DNA from: an uncultured Sutterella sp.
GTDB lineage: Bacteria; Pseudomonadota; Gammaproteobacteria; Burkholderiales; Burkholderiaceae_F
DNA: 64,000 nucleotides
Direction of reading: 5' to 3'
NCBI GenBank assembly: GCA_958347955.1
Contig: CATVXH010000003.1
Span: forward strand, 1-64,000
A program made the translations under genes and the position numbers. Below are positions 62,236 through 64,000 of this stretch, in pieces; positions within the stretch are counted from its first letter, which is position 1, and each line of letters opens with the position of its first letter. The notes under the pieces were generated by a model. That model was not told where the DNA came from, ran no database searches, and was given only the letters and a program-made list of their open reading frames with translations.

Positions 62236-62268
62236 GCCCATTCTTACTGAGCGACGCTCAGATAGTGC

Positions 62269-62361
62269 GGAGAAGTGGCCGAGAGGCTGAAGGCACACCC
62301 CTGCTAAGGGTGCAAGCTCGCAAAACGGGCTTCGGGGGTTCGAATCCCCCCTTCTCCGCCA
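62269..62361 (+). tRNA. tRNA-Ser (anticodon GCT)
   Basis: Acceptor GGAGAAG pairs with CTTCTCC, followed by G and an encoded CCA. The anticodon arm CCCCT-G-CTAAGGG gives anticodon GCT, reading AGC/AGU. The long variable arm (class II) and T-arm GGGGG-TTCGAAT-CCCCC are complete. It has its own promoter at 62207-62235 and a terminator at 62374. Confidence 0.96.
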
Positions 62362-62373
62362 TCGTCGAATTTT

Positions 62374-62402
62374 GGCCTTCCCTTGCGAAGGCCTTTATTT
62401 TC
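62374..62402 (+). terminator. Terminator of tRNA-Ser
   Basis: GGCCTTC (62374-62380) pairs with GAAGGCC (62387-62393), followed by TTTATTTTC. Confidence 0.75.
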
Positions 62403-62473
62403 AGTACTTCCAGCAGACTTCCTAAAACAAAAAAACATCCAACTTCGTCGATGTTGGAGGAATTGGATTAACC

Positions 62474-63394
62474 TTACTGCAGTTGCAAATAAGGTTTTAG
62501 GTTTTTATAGAAATTCGGATCAATCTCATCGCTAAGTTCTTTCGAGAAGGTTTGCAGAAACTTTTGCGTGGCAAAAGATAGTTTTCCTCCGGATCTAATA
62601 ACCAAACGAATTTCTCGGAATCCTTTCGGACTTAAAGGTTTGGTTTCAACGCCTTCGACAGGGTATTGAAGAACCAATTTTGGGAGAATTCCGATACCGA
62701 ATTCCATTTTGACCATATTCATGATTGCGTAATCTTCGAAAGTCGTCAGTTCAACCGCAGGATGAACATTTTGTTGCTGTAAATAAGCCGTAACGGAACT
62801 GGTCTTACCTTTTTCCAATAGGAAGAAAGGTTCATTTTCTAAAGATGCTGCAGGGACTGCCTTCAGTTTTGCTAAAGGGTGAGCGCAATAAACGGCCAGC
62901 AACAGTTCGTCTTTTGCCACCGAAATAGAATCCAAGCCTTCAGAAACTTCGGGATTTGTAAAACCAAAGTCTACACGCCCGGTTTTTACCCAATGCTCAA
63001 TTTCGCCGAAGTCACCCATTAAAACTTCGTAATGAATGTTTGGATAACGTGTTTTAAAGGCTTTGATAACCTTAGGCAACCAAACACTCGCTACACTGGC
63101 AAAAGAGGCAATTCTCACCGTTCCGGATAAGAGGTGAGTGAATGATGTGACGCTGGCCTTAACATCTTCATCAGCCAAAATAACTTTTTGAATCAAAGGT
63201 AAAAGTGCCTCACCTTCGGGAGTAAGAACAGCTCCAGTTTTAAAGCGTGAGAAAAGCTTTATACCCCATAAGTGCTCTAAATCGTGAATCATCCGGCTTG
63301 CGGCAGATTGCGTGCAATGCATTTGCTCAGCAGCTTCACTGAAATTACCGGTTGCTGCTACTTTTAAAAAAGCTCGATATTTGGTTAAGCTCAT
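62474..63394 (-). CDS. LysR-family transcriptional regulator
   Basis: A LysR-type regulator of 306 residues. The N-terminal winged helix is complete (FLKVAATGNFSEAAEQMHCTQSAASRMI cut here, then LEHLWGIKLFSRF). The C-terminal effector domain starts at GTVRIASFASVASVWLPKVI. It is divergent from a rarD-like exporter gene over 152 bp, which it may control; the effector is unknown. The gap is AT-rich. Confidence 0.94.
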   Translation of the reverse strand: MSLTKYRAFLKVAATGNFSEAAEQMHCTQSAASRMIHDLEHLWGIKLFSRFKTGAVLTPEGEALLPLIQKVILADEDVKASVTSFTHLLSGTVRIASFASVASVWLPKVIKAFKTRYPNIHYEVLMGDFGEIEHWVKTGRVDFGFTNPEVSEGLDSISVAKDELLLAVYCAHPLAKLKAVPAASLENEPFFLLEKGKTSSVTAYLQQQNVHPAVELTTFEDYAIMNMVKMEFGIGILPKLVLQYPVEGVETKPLSPKGFREIRLVIRSGGKLSFATQKFLQTFSKELSDEIDPNFYKNLKPYLQLQ

Positions 63395-63546
63395 GATTTC
63401 ATTGATGTATGAGTTTTATTTATACATAAAAGAAAAATTATTCGTTTTATTTTTAATTATGAACGAAATATCATGAAATAGTTAAAAATTTCAAGCGCTT
63501 TGCCTCCTTGAATAACTGTGAGCCTAGGTAGAAAGAAGCGCAACCA

Positions 63547-64000
63547 ATGAATCAAATGGAACAGAGCAATAATCGAAAATTGATGATCGGTTTGATGGGG
63601 GCTTTCACCGCCTATTTGGTTTGGGGACTTCAGCCGATATACTGGAAAACGCTAGTCAATGTGGATCCTTGGGAAGTGATTGCTCATCGCTATTGCTGGT
63701 CTGCGTTTTTTCTGTTTTTATTCGTAACGTGTACCGGTCAAATGAAAACATTGAGGCAAACCATAGGAAAACTTGACTTATTTAATTTTGTTTTGCTGAT
63801 TTTGGTGTCTCTGATTGCGGTGTTGAATTGGTGGATAAATATTTTTGCACCGATTGCCGGACATGTTGTTGAATTGGGGATAGGTCTTTTTTTGACGCCG
63901 ATCATGAGTGTGGTTTTAGGGGTTGTCTTTTATCGAGAACGGTTAAGTTTTTACCAAAAGCTCAGTGTTTTACTGGCGGTGATCGGGGTTTGCATCATGC
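63547..64000 (+). CDS. rarD: RarD-type EamA exporter, partial
   Basis: The N-terminal 151 residues of an inner-membrane EamA/DMT transporter of the RarD group; the rest is beyond the window. It starts MNQMEQSNNRKLMIGLMG and then AFTAYLVWGLQPIYWKTL, matching the RarD opening (GxxxAYxxWGxxPIYWK). WEVIAHRYCWSAFFL, VLNWWINIFAPIAGHVVE and LGIGLFLTPIMSVVLGVVF are also family-typical. Divergent from a LysR regulator that probably governs it. Confidence 0.88.
   Translation, partial: MNQMEQSNNRKLMIGLMGAFTAYLVWGLQPIYWKTLVNVDPWEVIAHRYCWSAFFLFLFVTCTGQMKTLRQTIGKLDLFNFVLLILVSLIAVLNWWINIFAPIAGHVVELGIGLFLTPIMSVVLGVVFYRERLSFYQKLSVLLAVIGVCIM

Overview
The window reads as a chromosomal segment of a gut-type betaproteobacterium, most likely family Sutterellaceae in the Burkholderiales (Sutterella/Parasutterella-like). 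This is inferred from betaproteobacterial gene neighbourhoods (tpiA-secG-tRNA-Leu; kdsA-eno-ftsB; suhB divergent from trmJ; recJ behind a conserved partner gene), a moderate GC content, and the secreted C69 dipeptidase, YfcC carrier and Na+/proline symporter expected of an amino-acid-using, asaccharolytic gut commensal. No rRNA gene is present, so the genus is not fixed.

Layout. 1-1.2 kb: IS3-family debris around a small membrane-protein gene broken by a stop codon. 1.2-6.1 kb: putP, a secreted C69 dipeptidase and two small conserved genes. 6.1-9 kb: an aldo/keto reductase gene split by a 1.8-kb IS605-type element with a broken tnpA and an intact tnpB; removing 6911-8738 restores the reductase frame and leaves a TTTAAC target next to the left end. 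9-27.6 kb: an accessory, defence-like island. It holds an ADP-ribosylglycohydrolase divergent from an unknown gene plus a Sir2 deacylase; a Type II methyltransferase/nuclease pair; a seven-gene minus-strand operon (20084 to 14506) of an acidic 120-aa protein, two diverged paralogues of about 388 aa, a MoxR-like AAA+ ATPase, an HExxH-VWA protein, a 42-aa acidic peptide and a Doc-type Fic toxin; a divergent NERD-nuclease/helicase; a WYL-domain regulator; a decayed gene; and two DUF262 (GmrSD-like) genes.

27.6-40 kb: metabolic and accessory genes. These are aminopeptidase P, a YfcC carrier plus carboxylesterase operon with a divergent FadR-type regulator, a three-gene membrane-stress-like operon (SPFH, membrane protein, zinc-ribbon/TPR), a DUF4143 ATPase behind a direct-repeat operator, a metallophosphoesterase and an EamA exporter. 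40-64 kb: mostly core housekeeping genes: tRNA-Leu(GAG), secG, tpiA, recJ, a CDF metal exporter, a DUF1846 protein, kdsA, eno, ftsB, an M20 amidohydrolase, hslO, gamma-carbonic anhydrase, a PHP phosphoesterase, an M50 protease, bamC, a DUF805 protein, slyD, mutS, suhB, trmJ, tRNA-Ser(GCT), a LysR regulator and the start of rarD.

The strongest candidate for an undescribed system is the 14.5-20.1 kb operon, whose leaders share an octamer and one of which has a Shine-Dalgarno-sequestering hairpin. A second theme is decay: four genes carry a single in-frame stop with coding sequence continuing in the same frame (614, 6638, 15473 and 23430), and others carry frameshifts. This could be real pseudogenisation, readthrough or sequence error. 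No CRISPR array, integrase or prophage module was seen.
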